A stretch of DNA of 64,000 nucleotides from Streptomyces mangrovi (GTDB taxonomy: Bacteria; Actinomycetota; Actinomycetes; Streptomycetales; Streptomycetaceae): assembly GCF_900114215.1 (NCBI RefSeq), contig NZ_FOSG01000005.1:332222-396221 (forward strand), written 5' to 3'. Below, piece by piece: positions 26,001-34,620 of the stretch. The stretch's first letter is position 1. Each line of letters begins with the position of its first letter. The notes beneath the pieces were generated by a model. That model saw only the letters and a list, made by a program, of their open reading frames with translations, was not told where the DNA came from and searched no databases. The position numbers and the translations under genes are program-made.

Positions 26001-27262
26001 GCGCCCGCGGTGCGCACCTCGCCGTCCAGCCCGGCGGCCACGGCCGCCTCGCCGACGCGGGTGCGGATCTCCTGAAGCGACCGCTCGGCCGCGGCCAGCC
26101 GGTTCCCGGCCGTCGCCAGCCGCCCCAGGGCCCGGGTGTGCGTCTCGGCGGCCTGCCGCCGGTCCGCCTCCGCCCGTTCCGCTTCGTCGGCCGTGCGGCG
26201 GGCGTCGGCGGCGGCCTGCTCCAGGGCTCGCGCGTCCCTCATCTCCGGGCCCGTGCGCAGGGCCTCCTGCTGTGCGGCGAGCCGGGCCGCGCGTTCCTCC
26301 AGCTGTGCGATCCGTCCGGCCGCGGCCTCGCGGTCCGCCTCCGCCCGCTCCCGCTCGGCCTGCGCCTGGGCCAGGTCGCGCTGAAGCCTCTCGTAGCGGG
26401 CGTGCTCGGTGCGGGGCAGGCGGGCCCGGCGGCGGGCGGCGACCTTCGCGTAGCGCCGGTAGTGGCCGAGGAACGCCGAGGAGGCCCGCTCGGCCTCGGT
26501 CGCCGCCCGCAGCTCCTCCTTCTCCTCCTCCAGCGACCGGAACGCCTCGGCCACATCGGCGACGACGGCCTGGTCCATGGGCGGCAGCGCCTCCGTCAGG
26601 GCGCGGGAGAGGGCCGTCTCGCTGGGCCGTTTGGACAGCTGCGGCTGGCGCAGCTGGATCAGCATGTCGACCAGGGCCGCGTACCTGCGCTCGCCGAGGC
26701 CGAACAGCGCCTCGTCGACCGCTCTGCGGTACGCCTTCGCCGTGTCGTACACCATGCCCCGCCCGGCGAGGGCCTCCGCGAGCCGGTCGCGGGACAGCGC
26801 GGTGCCGGTGGCGTCCAGCAGGGTCAGCTCCGCGCCGACACGCTGGTCGGTGATGGCGAACCAGTGGCGGGCGATACCCCGGCCCGTGACCGCCTTCAGC
26901 CCGCACAGCAGGGTGCGGTACCGGGCCTGGCCCGTCTCGTCCAGGCGGCCGAACTCGACCCAGGTGTAGCCGAGCCGCTCGGGGTGCGGGTGCTGCCCGC
27001 CGAGCAGCAGGTTCCACTCCATGCGCTTGCCCGGGTCGCCGTCGGGTTCCACACGGCGCGCCGACAGGTCGCCGTCCAGCAGGAACGGCAGGGTCAGGGC
27101 CAGCACCTTCGACTTGCCGGTGCCGTTGTTGCCGCGCAGCAGCAGCCGGCCGTCGCGGAACCAGAACTCCTCCACGTCGTAGTGGAAGAGGTCGACGAGC
27201 CCGATGCGCAGGGGCTTCCAGCGTCCGGGGGCGGGAGTGGGCAGGGAATTCGGGGGGTTCAC
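23063..27262 (-). CDS. jetC: Wadjet SMC-like ATPase JetC (TIGR02680 family)
   Basis: This 1399-aa SMC/MukB-like protein begins with a Walker A in RLLLRGNNGTGKSKVLAL (GNNGTGKS at residues 44-51). Long Arg/Glu/Ala-rich coiled-coil arms surround a central hinge region near residues 590-740. The C-terminal head carries the ABC signature ASGGERVLAAS (about 1245), Walker B RLVTLDEAFAG (about 1282) and MTSEREW. It is the motor that condenses or extrudes plasmid DNA in the Jet complex. It overlaps jetD by ATGA and jetB by 4 nt (27259-27262). Length and motif spacing fit the TIGR02680 family used in type II-like Wadjet. Confidence 0.9.
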   Translation of the reverse strand: MNPPNSLPTPAPGRWKPLRIGLVDLFHYDVEEFWFRDGRLLLRGNNGTGKSKVLALTLPFLLDGDLSARRVEPDGDPGKRMEWNLLLGGQHPHPERLGYTWVEFGRLDETGQARYRTLLCGLKAVTGRGIARHWFAITDQRVGAELTLLDATGTALSRDRLAEALAGRGMVYDTAKAYRRAVDEALFGLGERRYAALVDMLIQLRQPQLSKRPSETALSRALTEALPPMDQAVVADVAEAFRSLEEEKEELRAATEAERASSAFLGHYRRYAKVAARRRARLPRTEHARYERLQRDLAQAQAERERAEADREAAAGRIAQLEERAARLAAQQEALRTGPEMRDARALEQAAADARRTADEAERAEADRRQAAETHTRALGRLATAGNRLAAAERSLQEIRTRVGEAAVAAGLDGEVRTAGAPGSELRRAAEEALARGRRAVEHVEELAARAERAEEGRRTALSRADEADRDLVHGTGELARAEERVAEEGRALVGRVREYAAGCTELELPGLPGLLDGTQEWAARLDGPEPARQAAAAAHRARAAHLADRAAELAQRLRTARSRAAEAEAELAALEAGRQSGPRAPYTRTPGARDRAAGAPLWRLVDFRPQVAEAERAGLEAALEASGLLDAWVRPDGAAVLADGHDVLLAPAPVSGAPAAGPTLADVLRPAPDHGDARAAGVGEETVARLLAAIGLGGNPGTDPGGSGASDTWVSPDGRFRTGALTGSWSKPAAEYVGEGAREEARRARITALRGELSTVREESAALEEASRAVAERRRVLDAELSAFPGDDDLRRAHALAAAAGDTVRRARTRHEERSAELAAAARRAEQAAAELTETAAAVQLPADRTGLAAVRQALADLTAHLAALWPALREHTDAESAVSEERAEAERAGERAAELALRTEEAARQAAAADEHHTTLRSTVGAAVADLQRRLAETVEAARLCGQEQKRADQEHRQADGRAHRAEGRIEQLEEDVTEAAAARDRVVAALQRFAATGLLAVALPGIEQPEADGGPWAATPAVVLARAVESELAGTDDSDGAWERVQKRLSEELTRLQDALSRHGHTASAHSGEDGMVVDIVYQGRERAVPELAEALAAEVEELTRILSAREREILETHLITEVAGTLQELIGTAERQVRAMNAELEERPTSTGMVLRLVWRPSRKAPPGLAQARERLRQSADAWSPEDRAAVGGFLQEQIARRHADDSSGSWLEDLTAALDYRTWHEFGIERHQHGRWVPATGPASGGERVLAASVPLFAAASAHYASASVPHAPRLVTLDEAFAGVDDDSRAKCLGLLHAFDLDVVMTSEREWACYPQVPGVAIAQLSRVDEISAVLVTRWEWDGTRRSRGADPQAYGGPEHASPDAGPAGTAGAPVTAGTAGTGKPTAQDSLWT

Positions 27263-28503
27263 CGCGTGGGCCGCCTTTCACTTGCCTTCGTCCCCGCCGC
27301 CCTGCGGGGGCCGGGTTCCTTCACCACGGGCTCGCCGACCGCGTACCGCGCCAGTGCCGGGCGCGGTACGGCCTCCCGGCCCGTGACCGTCACCAGGCCG
27401 AGCGCCGTGAGCCTGGCCAGCGCCCGCTCCACCAGTTCGGCCTCCGCGCCCGGCTCCCGGGCCGACCTGGACCAGAAGCCGCCGTGCTCCGCGGCCAGTT
27501 CGCGCACCCGCCGCTCCAGTTCGTCCCGGCCCACCGGCCCGCCGGCGGCGGCCAGGTGCCCGGCGAGCAGCAGGGTGATGTGCCCGTGGGTGCCCTGCTC
27601 GGGCATACGGGCGTCGGTGAGGTCGTCGTCGGGGTCGACCATGGCGATGCCCTCGGCCCGCACCTCGGGCACCAGGCCGGTCAGTTCGGCGATCCGGGCG
27701 GTGAGGAAGCCGCGCTGGCGGGTGAGGTAGGCCAGCTCCTCCTCGGTGAGGGTGTCGTAGTAGAGCACCGGGTCGTCCAGCAGGCGGCGGGTGAGCTTCC
27801 AGCGGATGGCGCGGAACCTGAGTTCGTCGCTGTCCAGCGCGGACTGGGCGGTCAGCTTAGCCAGGCGGTCCTCGAAACCGGCGGCGGTGACCATCGAGGG
27901 GCCGATCCGGGTGGCGAGCAGCCCGGCCAGCACCCGCCGTTTCACGTCGTAGAGCACGTCCCCCGCCCCGGCCACGTAGGCGTCCTCGTCGCCCGCCACC
28001 CGCCGCAGCACGCCCAGGCGCAGCAGCACCCGCACCACGGCCGCCAGGTCGCTGCGCTCGTCGCGCTTCTCCAGGGTGAAGGCGATCCCGGCGGCGGCCA
28101 GGTGGGGGTCGGCGGCGTCCAGCACCACCTGTTCGGCCAGCCGGCCGAGCGCGACCTGCGCCTCGCCCCGCTCCAGCGCGGCCAGTGCCAGGCACAGCAG
28201 GACGTAGCGGCGGCGGGTGAAGGGCTGCGCGGCCCGGCCGGCCTCGCGCGCGGGGTGGGTGGGATCGTCCAGGGTGCCGGGAGTCTTGCGCAGCCGGGCG
28301 GCGTCGGCGTCCACCCGCAGCGGCCAGCCGGTGTTGCGGTCGAACCACTCGCGCAGCTCCGCCGCGTACTGCCGCACCAGGCGGAACTCGTCGCCGCGGG
28401 GGCCGTCGGCGGTCAGCAGCGGCTCCTTCAGCAGGGCGCGGGCGGCCTTGCGGAGGTTCGCGGCGCGCTGTCCGTCGAGCACCTCGGCCAGCGGGGTGGT
28501 CAC
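27259..28503 (-). CDS. jetB: Wadjet subunit JetB (DUF2398/TIGR02678-like)
   Basis: This 414-aa protein starts at GTG 28503 (VTTPLAEVLDGQRAANLRKAARALL) with AAGGAGG 10 nt upstream and GTGA overlap with jetA. Recognisable features are LVRQYAAELREWFDRNTGWPL, a helical middle with RRRYVLLCLALAALERGEAQ, and a winged-helix-like part (RRLLDDPVLYYDTLTEEELAYL). JetB corresponds to the MukE-like kite subunit that bridges the kleisin and the SMC. The highly charged C-terminus is poorly conserved. Its identity relies on family memory and fixed gene order. Confidence 0.83.
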   Translation of the reverse strand: MTTPLAEVLDGQRAANLRKAARALLKEPLLTADGPRGDEFRLVRQYAAELREWFDRNTGWPLRVDADAARLRKTPGTLDDPTHPAREAGRAAQPFTRRRYVLLCLALAALERGEAQVALGRLAEQVVLDAADPHLAAAGIAFTLEKRDERSDLAAVVRVLLRLGVLRRVAGDEDAYVAGAGDVLYDVKRRVLAGLLATRIGPSMVTAAGFEDRLAKLTAQSALDSDELRFRAIRWKLTRRLLDDPVLYYDTLTEEELAYLTRQRGFLTARIAELTGLVPEVRAEGIAMVDPDDDLTDARMPEQGTHGHITLLLAGHLAAAGGPVGRDELERRVRELAAEHGGFWSRSAREPGAEAELVERALARLTALGLVTVTGREAVPRPALARYAVGEPVVKEPGPRRAAGTKASERRPTR

Positions 28504-30107
28504 CGGTGGGCCTCCTTCCCGGCGGGGACGGTGCGGTCGGTGTCGGTGAGATCGGTGATCTCGACGAGGTGGTCGGGGCCGCAAAACGTCCCGTCCGGGG
28601 TGGGGATCTCGGCCGTCGTACCGTCCGCCAGGGCGGTGAGCCGGATCTCCAGGGAGCCGTCGCCGCTGGTGGCCGTGGTGGAGGAGATGCCGGGCCGCCA
28701 GGTGGCCAGGGCGTCGCCGAGCAGCCGCAGGAACAGGCCGAACGCGGCCGGGTCCAGTTCGCCGATCCGGGAGAGGCGGATCTCGCCGCCGGTGGCCAGC
28801 CGGGCGCGGGCGGCCGCGGTCTGCTCGGCCTGGCGGGCGGCGATCTCGGCCAGCCGCGCCCGGTCGGCGGCGCGGCTGACCACCTTGCGGGGCTTGCCGC
28901 GCCGCTCGTAGCTGCCGGTGCGCCGCAGCTGCGGGCTGATGCGCAGCGGCTCTGCCTCCGCCCAGGCGGTGGTGGGCGGTACCTGGTCGGCCGCGCGGGC
29001 CGCGAGGGTGTCGGCGTCCACGGTGAGGTGGCGGGAGGAGTGGAGGCCGAAGGCCGCCCGCCACAGCCGGTGCCGCGCGGCGTCGTCGGGCGCCTCGGCG
29101 AACCAGCGGGCGAGGGTGCGGAAGTCCGCCGACCGGTCCGATCGCCCGGCGCGCCGCTCGTTGAGCCGCCGTACCACGGCCAGGAGCTGCGGGATCGCCC
29201 CCAGTGCCCGGCCGCGCAGCAGCCGGGCCTGCGACTCGCGCCCATGCCCGGAGACGAACCAGTCGGCCAGGCCCGACCAGCGGTCCCGCCATCTGCGGTA
29301 CGCGGCCCGCTCGGCGTGCTCGGCCTCGTCCGGTGCCGCGTCGGCGGCCTCGCGGGCCGCGGCCAGCCGCAGCAGCGGGCGTATGCGGTCGTGCTCCTCC
29401 AGCTCCCCGATCAGGGCGGCGATCAGGCCGCCGAGGGTGATCAGGTCCTGGATGAACCGCTTCAGGTAGTCGATCAGCCGGTCCTTGTAGGCGAGGAACG
29501 CCTCGACCTCCACCTCGTGCAGGTCGATGGTGCGCTGCAGCGACCCCATGAACGCCCGCGCGTTCTCGGCGAGATCGGTGAACCGCGCGGTCAGGGTGGA
29601 CAGGGTCAGGTACGCCTTGGCCCGGTCCGGTTCCTCCTCGGCCGCGATCACCAGCAGCGCCCGGAGCTGGGTGACGATGTCATGCAGCGCCACCGCCTGG
29701 AGCTCGCCGCGCCGCCCCAGCTCCTCGTCGTACGTTCCCAGCGCGGCCTCGGCCGCCTCGCCGGCCCGGGTGAGCTGGTAGATGAACCGCTTGCGGTAGA
29801 AGTCCTCGACCGCCGTCACCCGCGCGGTGTCGGGGTCGGCCCGCAGATTGCCCCACTCCACGAGGCTGTCCAGCGCCTTGACCACCGTGTCCAGGTCGGC
29901 CGGCTGCTCCCCGGGCCCCGGCTCCAGCGCCGCCTGGACGTCCTCGGGCCGCAGATGCACCGCGAACCGCTCCTTGGCGGCGGTGAACGTCCGCATCACC
30001 TGCCGGTACAGGGCGGCGTTGGGGACGGTCAGATGGGCGAAGGGCGCGTAGTCGGCCGGATCGGCCCGGCCGGAACCGTGGTGCCGGCCGTGGTGCTGGG
30101 AGGACAT
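28500..30107 (-). CDS. jetA: Wadjet kleisin-like subunit JetA (DUF2397/TIGR02677-like)
   Basis: This 535-aa protein reads APFAHLTVPNAALYRQVMRTF, FAVHLRPEDVQAAL, LDSLVEWGNLRADPDTARVTAVEDFYRKRFIYQLT (written in parts) and LFLRLLGDAL near the end, as in DUF2397 proteins. Winged-helix-like and long helical segments fit a MukF-type kleisin. ATG 30107 has GGGGAGA about 9 nt before it. It starts 88 nt after the mcrC stop in the same direction, and its stop overlaps jetB by GTGA. No promoter is obvious in the 88-nt gap. Confidence 0.83.
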   Translation of the reverse strand: MSSQHHGRHHGSGRADPADYAPFAHLTVPNAALYRQVMRTFTAAKERFAVHLRPEDVQAALEPGPGEQPADLDTVVKALDSLVEWGNLRADPDTARVTAVEDFYRKRFIYQLTRAGEAAEAALGTYDEELGRRGELQAVALHDIVTQLRALLVIAAEEEPDRAKAYLTLSTLTARFTDLAENARAFMGSLQRTIDLHEVEVEAFLAYKDRLIDYLKRFIQDLITLGGLIAALIGELEEHDRIRPLLRLAAAREAADAAPDEAEHAERAAYRRWRDRWSGLADWFVSGHGRESQARLLRGRALGAIPQLLAVVRRLNERRAGRSDRSADFRTLARWFAEAPDDAARHRLWRAAFGLHSSRHLTVDADTLAARAADQVPPTTAWAEAEPLRISPQLRRTGSYERRGKPRKVVSRAADRARLAEIAARQAEQTAAARARLATGGEIRLSRIGELDPAAFGLFLRLLGDALATWRPGISSTTATSGDGSLEIRLTALADGTTAEIPTPDGTFCGPDHLVEITDLTDTDRTVPAGKEAHR

Positions 30108-30195
30108 CACCGCCGATTCTCCCCGATCACCCCGTACGCCCGCAGGCGGTAACGGAATCCCGCGGCGGAAGGAGGAGAGACCGCCGGGCACCGGC

Positions 30196-31464
30196 TCATG
30201 CTCCCGGCCGGGCCGCGGGCGTGCGCGCCCGGAGGATCGTCCGGCCGAGGTCGTCCAGACGGGCGGTGAGCGCCTGGCGGGGCAGCGACAGGTCCAGTAC
30301 GTGCCGGTGGAGGGTGATCGTGCCGCCGGGGGCCGGAACGCGCACGGCCGTTCCGTCCACGTCTCCCGCCACACAGATCAGATGACCCTCGTGGAGGCCG
30401 AAGCGGGTGCAGTACGCCAGCATCTGGTAGAGGTTCTCCCGCCTCAAGCCCTCCTGGTACTTGGCATCGACGACGACGGCGGGGCGCAGCGCGCCGCCGT
30501 CGTCCGGCAGCAGGTGGACCAGGTCCGGCAGGAGTACGTGCTCGCGACGGTCGTCCAGGTGGTGCGTGCGCGGATGGGGCTGGGGGCGCCCTCCGGCGCG
30601 GCGCTGCAGGACGGCTCCGAGGGCGGCGGCCAGGAAGTCCTCGTAGACCTTCTCCATGTTCAGCAGCAGACCGTCCACCCTGACCCGCCGGCCGTCGGCA
30701 TACTCGAAGGAAGCGCCGCGCAGCACGAGTTCGGCCAGCCGCAGAGCCGGGCCGTAGCGGGCGTTCAGCCTGGTCGGGGTCCATACCGGCAGCCGGGCGC
30801 CGGGCGCGGGGGCGGTGACCCCGTCGAGCAGGACGTCGAGCCCGCAGAGCCGGGAGCGCACGGACGGTTCCAGACCGGGCAGCCGGGCCAGCCGCCGGGC
30901 CGCACCGAGCAGGAGCCGGTTCTCCAGGATGTCGGGGGTGTGCTCGTCGTACGCCACCTCCAGCGGGAGCGCGAGGCCGGGGCGGCGGCGCAGCTGGGCG
31001 GCCACGCGGAGTCTGCCGCGCAGGGTCGTGGAGGTGTCCTCCCGGCCCTGGTAGCCCGACAGCGGGCCGGGGCGCAGGGCGCGCTCGGCGGTGCGGACGA
31101 AGGTGCGGGCGACGGCGGGGAAGAGCTCCTCGCGGGCCGCCGTGTCGACGAGTCCGTGGTCCCAGCGCGCCCGGTCCGGGGCGTGGGCGAGCAGGTGGAG
31201 CAGGCGGTCGACGGGCACCTTGGGGGTGATCCGCAGCTGGACGGCGTCCTCACCGGACCCGAACCGCACCGTTCCGACCGTCCGCTTGGCCTTCAGCCGC
31301 CACCGCCACCCCTCGGATCCCCGTTCGGCGGGCTGGATGTCGACGATCTTCTCGGCCCTGGTGCGCAGTGTGTCGAGCTGTGCGGTGGTCAGTGCCCAGG
31401 TGCTCCAGTCGTCGCCCTCGGCCAGCTCGACGGGGAACGGACCGCCGCGCCGGGGCGCTGTCAC
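30196..31464 (-). CDS. mcrC: McrC-type nuclease subunit of McrBC restriction system
   Basis: This 422-aa protein has an N-terminal region with VRFGSGEDAVQLRITPKVPVD, the McrC core (YDEHTPDILENRLLLGAARRL; NARYGPALRLAELVLRG) and a PD-(D/E)xK nuclease: LPDLVHLLP followed by AVVVDAKYQEG. D, D and K of that motif are all present, so cleavage is possible. McrC is stimulated by the McrB GTPase and cuts DNA with modified cytosines. GTG 31464 overlaps the mcrB stop (GTGA), showing tight coupling. Confidence 0.88.
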   Translation of the reverse strand: MTAPRRGGPFPVELAEGDDWSTWALTTAQLDTLRTRAEKIVDIQPAERGSEGWRWRLKAKRTVGTVRFGSGEDAVQLRITPKVPVDRLLHLLAHAPDRARWDHGLVDTAAREELFPAVARTFVRTAERALRPGPLSGYQGREDTSTTLRGRLRVAAQLRRRPGLALPLEVAYDEHTPDILENRLLLGAARRLARLPGLEPSVRSRLCGLDVLLDGVTAPAPGARLPVWTPTRLNARYGPALRLAELVLRGASFEYADGRRVRVDGLLLNMEKVYEDFLAAALGAVLQRRAGGRPQPHPRTHHLDDRREHVLLPDLVHLLPDDGGALRPAVVVDAKYQEGLRRENLYQMLAYCTRFGLHEGHLICVAGDVDGTAVRVPAPGGTITLHRHVLDLSLPRQALTARLDDLGRTILRARTPAARPGA

Positions 31465-33692
31465 TCCCCGGTCCCCCGGGCCGCCGGGACGGCCGCACCG
31501 GTTGTCACCCCGGTCTCCCTCCGCAGCGCTTCCAGGCCGTACCGCTCCTCGACGTCCACCGCCTCGTCACCCCAGTGGAGCTCCTTCAGCAGCGGGAGGA
31601 TCTGGTGCTTCCAGACCCGGTCCAGTCCCTTGGGAGTGGTGTGGACGGCCGGCCGCATCAGATAGGAGGGGCCGATCCGGAAGTCGCGGTCCTCCAGCTC
31701 CGCCTGCTCGATGCGCCCGTTGAGGGCGTCGAGCAGCAGCGCCGCGTCCTGGGGGAGACTCTTCTTCTTCAGCCAGTCGGCGAGGACGGTGTCCACCGGC
31801 GGCTTGGCCGGGTGCAGTTCCATGAAGGAGAAGCGGCGCCGCATGGCCGCGTCCAGCAGGGCGATGGAGCGGTCGGTGGTGTTCATCGTGCCGAGAATGA
31901 CCAGGTTGCGCGGCAGCCAGAAGCGGCGCCCCTCGTCGGATCCGTACAGCAGCTGGACGAACTCGTCACGGTACTCCAGCAGGAAGTACAGCTCGCCGAA
32001 GACCTTGGCCAGGTGCCCCCGGTTGATCTCGTCGATGACCAGGACGAAGTTCTCGCCCGGGTTGTCGCGGGCCTTCTCGGCGATGGTCTTCAGCGGGCCC
32101 GGCACCAGGTCGAAGACGATGCCGGACCCCGCGTCCGACAGGTCCCCGGCCGCGGGCTTCCCTTTCGCCTCCGTGCCCTCCCGCGGCGTCAGGGGCACGG
32201 CGCGCGGCCGGAAGCCCTCGAAGAAGTCCTCGTAGGAGTAGGCGGGGTGGAACTGCACCAGCGCGACGTTGGCCTCGCGGCCTCCGGTGAGGTGGCGGGC
32301 CAGGGCGAGCGCGGTGAAGGTCTTTCCCGTGCCGGGCGGGCCGTACAGGATCAACTGGGGGCGGTCGCGCAGCAGTTCCACGCAGTCCTGGAGCCACTCG
32401 GTGTCCCGCATGGTCAGCTTCCCGGCCAGCTCGTCCGTCGCGTCCGGCAGCTCGGCGGCGTCCGCGCCGCCCGTCGGGCTCTGCTCGGGGTCCTCGTCGA
32501 GCAGCACCTCCAGGTCGCCGGTGAACTCGGAGATCTCCACCAGTCCGGCGCCCGGGTTGCCCAGCGGCCCGGCCAGGGCCTTGGGCAGGTCCGCCAGGCT
32601 CAGCGGGCTGTCGAGGTTGCTCCAATCCACGGACCGCTGGAGGACGGTGCCGCCGCCGGTGACCGTCTGTACGGTCTCGCCAGTGATCGTACCCAGGTAG
32701 ACCTGGTCGCCATCGGTGGTAGCCACGATGTCGCCCTTCCGCATGCGCGAGAGGAAGGTGTGGAAGGCCGTGGCCGTCTCGTTGCGCCGGGACTGGCTCA
32801 GGTCGGAGTAGTGGGTGTCGACAAGGTTCCTGATCAGCCCCGTCGCGGCGCCCTCCCCGAGGCCCGGAAGGCGTTCCGCGGGGAGGGTGCAGACCTTCCT
32901 CTCCCGCCACAGCCCGCGGATCAGCGCCGCTCCCCTGGCGTCGGCTCCGCGAATGAGCCAGGCCCGGCGGGGGCTGTCCGCGTCCGGTGACGCCTCGGGT
33001 CCGGCTTCGGACACCTGCCGCTGAAGCTCCTCCGCCGGAATCTCCTTGTCCAGCCGCGCCCGTACGGCGTGCCCGCCGGAGGCCGCCGCGTCGTAGGCGG
33101 CGTCGCGTTCCAGGGAGGTGCGCCAGCCGTCGTACTCGCTGTCCGCCAGACCGAGTTCCTCCGGGACCTCCCCGTCGTCGCCCAGGACCAGATGCCAGCC
33201 GCGCGGCCGGGAGCCCTGGAGCCAGACCAGCAGAAAGCCCCTGTCCAGTCCGACGGCGCGGGCGAGCTGCCCGGCCCGGACCCACTGCCCCAGGTCGGCC
33301 AGCGCCCCCAGCACCGCCTCGACCCGGTCGAAGGCGGGCCGTTCCCGGTCCCAGTAGGCGTAGCGCTCATAAGCCCGCCGCAGGAAGGCGACCGGGTCGT
33401 CGGCGAACTCGGCCAGCGCCAGCCGCCCCGGGCCGGTGAGGCGCCATACGCGTCCCGTCTTGCGCAGCCAGCCGGCCTTGACCAGGTTGATGCTCTCGTA
33501 CCGCAGTTTCGTCTTGGGTCCGGTGGCCTGCGGGGGGAGCGCGGCCTCCCACTCCGGCACCAGCGACGGATCCGTCTTCTGGACCCGCTGCCACACCTCT
33601 CCGAACGCCAGCCCGTGGTCGTCCGGCAGCCCTGCGAGTACGTCCATCGCGGCCCGTACGACACGCGCGCTCATCTCGAAAACGGCGGTCAT
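31461..33692 (-). CDS. mcrB: McrB-type AAA+ GTPase of McrBC restriction system
   Basis: This 743-aa protein has an N-terminal winged-helix domain resembling Mrr_N (VVRAAMDVLAGLPDDHGLAF; YESINLVKAGWLRKTGRVWR), a middle EVE/PUA-like stretch (MRKGDIVATTDGDQVYLGTI) that may read modified bases, and a C-terminal AAA+ module. Walker A GPPGTGKT is near residue 450, Walker B FVLVIDEINRG, and the McrB signature MNTTDRS follows. ATG 33692 with GGGGGC is preferred over upstream in-frame codons. It is the first gene of the mcrBC-jetABCD block, whose promoter should lie in 33693-33911. Confidence 0.88.
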   Translation of the reverse strand: MTAVFEMSARVVRAAMDVLAGLPDDHGLAFGEVWQRVQKTDPSLVPEWEAALPPQATGPKTKLRYESINLVKAGWLRKTGRVWRLTGPGRLALAEFADDPVAFLRRAYERYAYWDRERPAFDRVEAVLGALADLGQWVRAGQLARAVGLDRGFLLVWLQGSRPRGWHLVLGDDGEVPEELGLADSEYDGWRTSLERDAAYDAAASGGHAVRARLDKEIPAEELQRQVSEAGPEASPDADSPRRAWLIRGADARGAALIRGLWRERKVCTLPAERLPGLGEGAATGLIRNLVDTHYSDLSQSRRNETATAFHTFLSRMRKGDIVATTDGDQVYLGTITGETVQTVTGGGTVLQRSVDWSNLDSPLSLADLPKALAGPLGNPGAGLVEISEFTGDLEVLLDEDPEQSPTGGADAAELPDATDELAGKLTMRDTEWLQDCVELLRDRPQLILYGPPGTGKTFTALALARHLTGGREANVALVQFHPAYSYEDFFEGFRPRAVPLTPREGTEAKGKPAAGDLSDAGSGIVFDLVPGPLKTIAEKARDNPGENFVLVIDEINRGHLAKVFGELYFLLEYRDEFVQLLYGSDEGRRFWLPRNLVILGTMNTTDRSIALLDAAMRRRFSFMELHPAKPPVDTVLADWLKKKSLPQDAALLLDALNGRIEQAELEDRDFRIGPSYLMRPAVHTTPKGLDRVWKHQILPLLKELHWGDEAVDVEERYGLEALRRETGVTTGAAVPAARGTGE

Positions 33693-33911
33693 GGCGCCCC
33701 CTGCCCCTGCTGCCCTCCGCCCCGCCGCCACGTGGGGCGGGGCTGGGCGGTCGGTCGGTGATCAGTCCGTGCGCCCAACATAGCGGGCACTGCCGACAGT
33801 CCGGCCCCGTACCGGCACGCCCGGTGACGATGCCGCTCCGGCGGAGCGGGGTACTTCCGGGCGGGTGCCGCAGGGACGGGGACGGGAGCGCGGTGGAGCG
33901 GCGGGCGGCGC

Positions 33912-34427
33912 CTACGACGGCTCGCGCCGGGCGGGTACTCGGCAGCGCACCTGCTTGCCGATGGACCAGCGCCGCACCTGCCAGCCCGGGGCGAGCAGGT
34001 CGAGCAGGCCGAGCCCGCGCCCGGACTCGGCCACCGCGCTGTCCAGCGGCACCGTCCCGCGGCGCGGCAGGGCGCTGAGGTCGGGATCGGGGTCGTGGAC
34101 GTTGACGGCGACGCCGTAGGAGGCCGCGTACACCTCCACCACCACCGGTACGTGGTCGCCGCACGCGCGCACCGAGTTGCCGACCAGTTCGGAGACGACG
34201 AGCTGCGCGTTGTCGACGTCCTCGGCCACGATGCCGTGCCCGCGCAGCACCATCGGGACCAGCCGCCGCACCGACCGCAGGGCGGCGCCCGACGTGCACA
34301 CGTGCGCCACGAAGCCGTTGGCGCGAGGCCGCAGGTAGTAGCCGGGCACGTTGGGGCTCGGCGGCACTCCGGGAATCCCGGAGACCCCGGAGGGACGGTG
34401 GGCGAGTTCGGCGGAGATGGGGTGCAT
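33912..34427 (-). CDS. SpoIIAB/RsbW-like ATP-binding regulator (copy B)
   Basis: This 171-aa GHKL-fold protein has N-box VVSELVGNSVRACG, a DPDPDLSALP G1-like loop and SGRGLGLLDLLAPGWQVR. Compared with copy A it has a longer N-terminus (PNVPGYYLRPRANGF). It is divergent from an HTH/DUF5753 gene, as in module A. It is leftward like mcrB but separated from it by 219 nt, and it lies upstream of mcrB, so read-through into the defence block is possible. Confidence 0.83.
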   Translation of the reverse strand: MHPISAELAHRPSGVSGIPGVPPSPNVPGYYLRPRANGFVAHVCTSGAALRSVRRLVPMVLRGHGIVAEDVDNAQLVVSELVGNSVRACGDHVPVVVEVYAASYGVAVNVHDPDPDLSALPRRGTVPLDSAVAESGRGLGLLDLLAPGWQVRRWSIGKQVRCRVPARREPS

Positions 34428-34529
34428 ATGTCGTCTCCTCGTGGTCGGGCGGTGGCGGGCGTGCGCCGCACGGCGCGTTGCCGGGCGGCGTGACTGCCGC
34501 CCACCAGCAGCATCGACCGGTCAGTAATA

Positions 34530-34548
34530 TTTCTCCACGAGGTGGAAA
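34530..34548. promoter_or_regulatory. Imperfect inverted repeat in divergent promoter region, candidate operator
   Basis: TTTCTCCAC and GGTGGAAA form a near-palindrome in an AT-rich patch between the divergent ATPase and HTH/DUF5753 genes. It could be the operator of the HTH regulator. No matching site was identified upstream of copy A. Confidence 0.35.
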
Positions 34549-34620
34549 GTTTTCTACCCGAACGAGTGACTTTCCTGTCGAGAAGTTCGGTCCCAGCCCC
34601 CTGCCTGCCAGACTCCGGCC

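Noticed and set aside
23057..27730. Long rightward open frame of about 1500 codons opposite jetC
   Set aside because: It is a GC-rich antisense shadow (Gly/Arg/Val/Gln-rich, no motifs) of the SMC-like gene.
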